In this document: positions 36,907-38,313 of the stretch, one piece after another
How positions within the stretch are numbered: position 1 is the first letter of the stretch
How the letters are laid out: every line of letters begins with the position of its first letter
Source: Ignavibacteria bacterium
Lineage (GTDB): Bacteria; Bacteroidota; Ignavibacteria; Kapaibacteriales; UBA4661
Assembly: GCA_013298375.1 (NCBI GenBank)
Contig: JAAFHM010000003.1
Location: 1-38,313 of the forward strand
Direction of reading: 5' to 3'
Length of the DNA stretch: 38,313 bases
Position numbers and translations under genes: made by a program
Notes under the pieces: model-generated
What the model was told of the DNA's origin: nothing
Seen by the model: only the letters and a program-made list of their open reading frames with translations
The model's database searches: none

Positions 36907-38313
36907 TTATTGTGCAAGACTGTAATTGATTAACGCTGTTCGGATTGCATTGGCAAGCGCTTGTGTTGATGCCGCGTCTGTCGCTGCTGGCGGCAACGTC
37001 TGTTTGAATTGCGCCGCGCCGCCAAAGAATGATATTTTTGAATTCATATCGCCCAAAACATAAGCCCGTGTTTCTGATGCCAATGACGGGTGTATCGCAA
37101 AGCCAAATTGAGGCACAAGGAATATCCGATTGGCGCGTAAATACAGCTCTGGCGACTGAAGGCTAAGTGTGTCATTACTGCCCAACCCGCCACTGGCAAT
37201 ATTCAGATTACCGCCTAATGTGCGAACATTAACGCCGTAGGTACTGCTGATGACAGGGTTCACCTCAAGTACGCTAGTACTTTCCCAGCCCGTGCCATTG
37301 TGCCGCATGGTGTTGTTGATTGAACCGCTCGGCAGCCCACCCGACGCATTGATAGTAATATCCGCAGTATTCGCGCTTGGCGCAGAACCATTCAGTGTTA
37401 CGCCCGTTCCCGCACGAAGGCGGAAAATACGGGTATTCGATGACACCATACTTGCGCCCGGGTCGCCCGGATTGGCAAAACTCGATACCGATATGCCAAG
37501 TAATGGCAGCAAGTCCACAGTTTGCGAGCTTTGCGAGGTCATTATCCCGCCGCTATGCGCCGTCGAGGGCAACGTCAAGATTCCGGTGCTGTAATTCACC
37601 GATGGCGTAAACGAGCCACTAAAACCCAGCGGCGTAATAACCACACTGCCAACGGTCGGCGAAACTGACAGCACAGAACTCATACCCGATGTGACGCTTG
37701 TCACCGCGCTGCCTCCACCCACACTCGGCGTAACCCACTGCCCAAGCCCGTTCAAAAATTCCGTTGCATTACCGCTCCAAGCGGGCATAGCTCCTGGATT
37801 TGCCAGCGAAGCCATCGCCAGCGAGACGGAGTTACTCGTCACACTCAGCCCATTGCCCGAAAAGCCCGTCAGAGAGCCGCCGCCGCCTGTTGCGTTAAAC
37901 TGGAATATCCCGCCACCAAGATTGACGATATTCATGTTCGTTCCGTTAATCGCCTGTATTGCCCCCGTAGCTCCGTTGAACGAACTTACGCCCGCCGAAC
38001 CGCTCCCGCCCGGGATGTTGATTTCGACACCAACACCGTTGGCAACACTCACACCAGCGCCCGCAAAATTCAGAATGAACGCCATTGGGTTCACCGTAAC
38101 ACCGTCTTTCCGCACTTCGACGCTATTGGATGCCGCCGCCGCCGAGAGGTCGTAGGTAACGCTGCCGATGGCGCTGGTGATACCGCCAATGCTCGTTTGC
38201 GTCGGGAGGGTTAGCTGCCGCGTCGTGCTGTTCCACGACGGGGAAATTGCCCCTGTGAAACCAAGCGGCGTAACAACCACGTTCCCCGTGTTCGGTGCAA
38301 CCTGCAAAACGCT
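36907..38313 (-). CDS. Fibre-like or appendage protein, partial (5' end outside window), at least 468 aa
   Basis: The frame is open to the window edge (SVLQVAPNTG), so the TTG in the track is not the start. The sequence is low-complexity beta, rich in Gly, Ser, Thr and Asn. A unit of about 55-60 residues occurs at least twice (VVVTPLGFTG and VVITPLGFSG, each followed by LTLP and GGI). Near the C-terminus are LGGNLNIASGGLG, RANRIFLVPQFGF and a final helix (ALANAIRTALINYSLAQ). This is typical of trimeric fibres with a beta shaft. It lies upstream of the packaging genes instead of after the tail genes. Confidence 0.65.
   Translation of the reverse strand, partial: SVLQVAPNTGNVVVTPLGFTGAISPSWNSTTRQLTLPTQTSIGGITSAIGSVTYDLSAAAASNSVEVRKDGVTVNPMAFILNFAGAGVSVANGVGVEINIPGGSGSAGVSSFNGATGAIQAINGTNMNIVNLGGGIFQFNATGGGGSLTGFSGNGLSVTSNSVSLAMASLANPGAMPAWSGNATEFLNGLGQWVTPSVGGGSAVTSVTSGMSSVLSVSPTVGSVVITPLGFSGSFTPSVNYSTGILTLPSTAHSGGIMTSQSSQTVDLLPLLGISVSSFANPGDPGASMVSSNTRIFRLRAGTGVTLNGSAPSANTADITINASGGLPSGSINNTMRHNGTGWESTSVLEVNPVISSTYGVNVRTLGGNLNIASGGLGSNDTLSLQSPELYLRANRIFLVPQFGFAIHPSLASETRAYVLGDMNSKISFFGGAAQFKQTLPPAATDAASTQALANAIRTALINYSLAQ

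Noticed and set aside
1-38313. The window as a complete circular genome
   Set aside because: Joining the ends puts a stop 30 bases before the fibre frame with no start codon between, so the fibre gene would lack a start; no terminal repeat is seen and lysis genes are missing.

Overview
The window reads as most of a temperate siphovirus that replicates as a plasmid (a phage-plasmid). One strand carries a long HK97-type morphogenesis block. The other carries a plasmid replication and partition block. I see no integrase. Promoters that can be read have the -33/-7 form TTG-n19/20-TAnnTTTG, which is typical of the Bacteroidota/Chlorobiota group, so a host in or near that group is likely. Genus cannot be given. 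The element looks incomplete: the last gene runs off the right edge and no endolysin is recognisable.

Layout. 1-1760 (minus): a small membrane protein, an unknown gene, and a run of tRNA and tRNA-like genes. The run includes a normal tRNA-Tyr(GTA), a normal tRNA-Met(CAT), a tRNA with an 8-nt anticodon loop, a Tyr-like copy with a very long variable region, and a D-armless Gly-like element. 1830-3076: a lysogeny-type switch. A ribbon-helix-helix protein and a CI-like protein are divergently transcribed from overlapping promoters, with 12-bp operator arrays at two promoters. 3181-6406 (plus): an accessory module with an HsdR_N-type nuclease, a lamin-tail lipoprotein, a membrane-anchored Mrr-like nuclease and an HTH regulator. 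6348-8374 (minus): an HTH gene followed by secreted and membrane proteins.

8455-12500 (plus) is the plasmid backbone: a 20-bp-phased repeat array, a serine recombinase, an AT-rich tract, six 21-bp iterons, a Rep_3-type initiator, ParA and ParB. 12535-15009 (plus) is a set of small early genes under two near-identical operator-bearing promoters. Three of them are preceded by hairpin leaders with similar loops and compensated stems; two of those genes are paralogues.

15008-38313 (minus) is the late region. In transcription order it holds: a fibre-like protein (truncated by the window edge), a coiled-coil protein, a ParB-like/DNA methyltransferase, small and large terminase, two small genes, a portal-MuF fusion, an accessory cassette with a nested tRNA-like element, prohead protease, major capsid, connector and neck proteins, tail tube, tail chaperones joined by a -1 frameshift, a 1706-residue tape measure, and tail-tip proteins. 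Most genes overlap by 1-8 nt, so translation is probably coupled. The early and late transcripts converge on a terminator at 14984-15009.

The leads most likely to be new are the covarying leader-RNA regulon, the two matched 12-bp arrays, the nuclease/lipoprotein/Mrr module, and the aberrant tRNA cluster.
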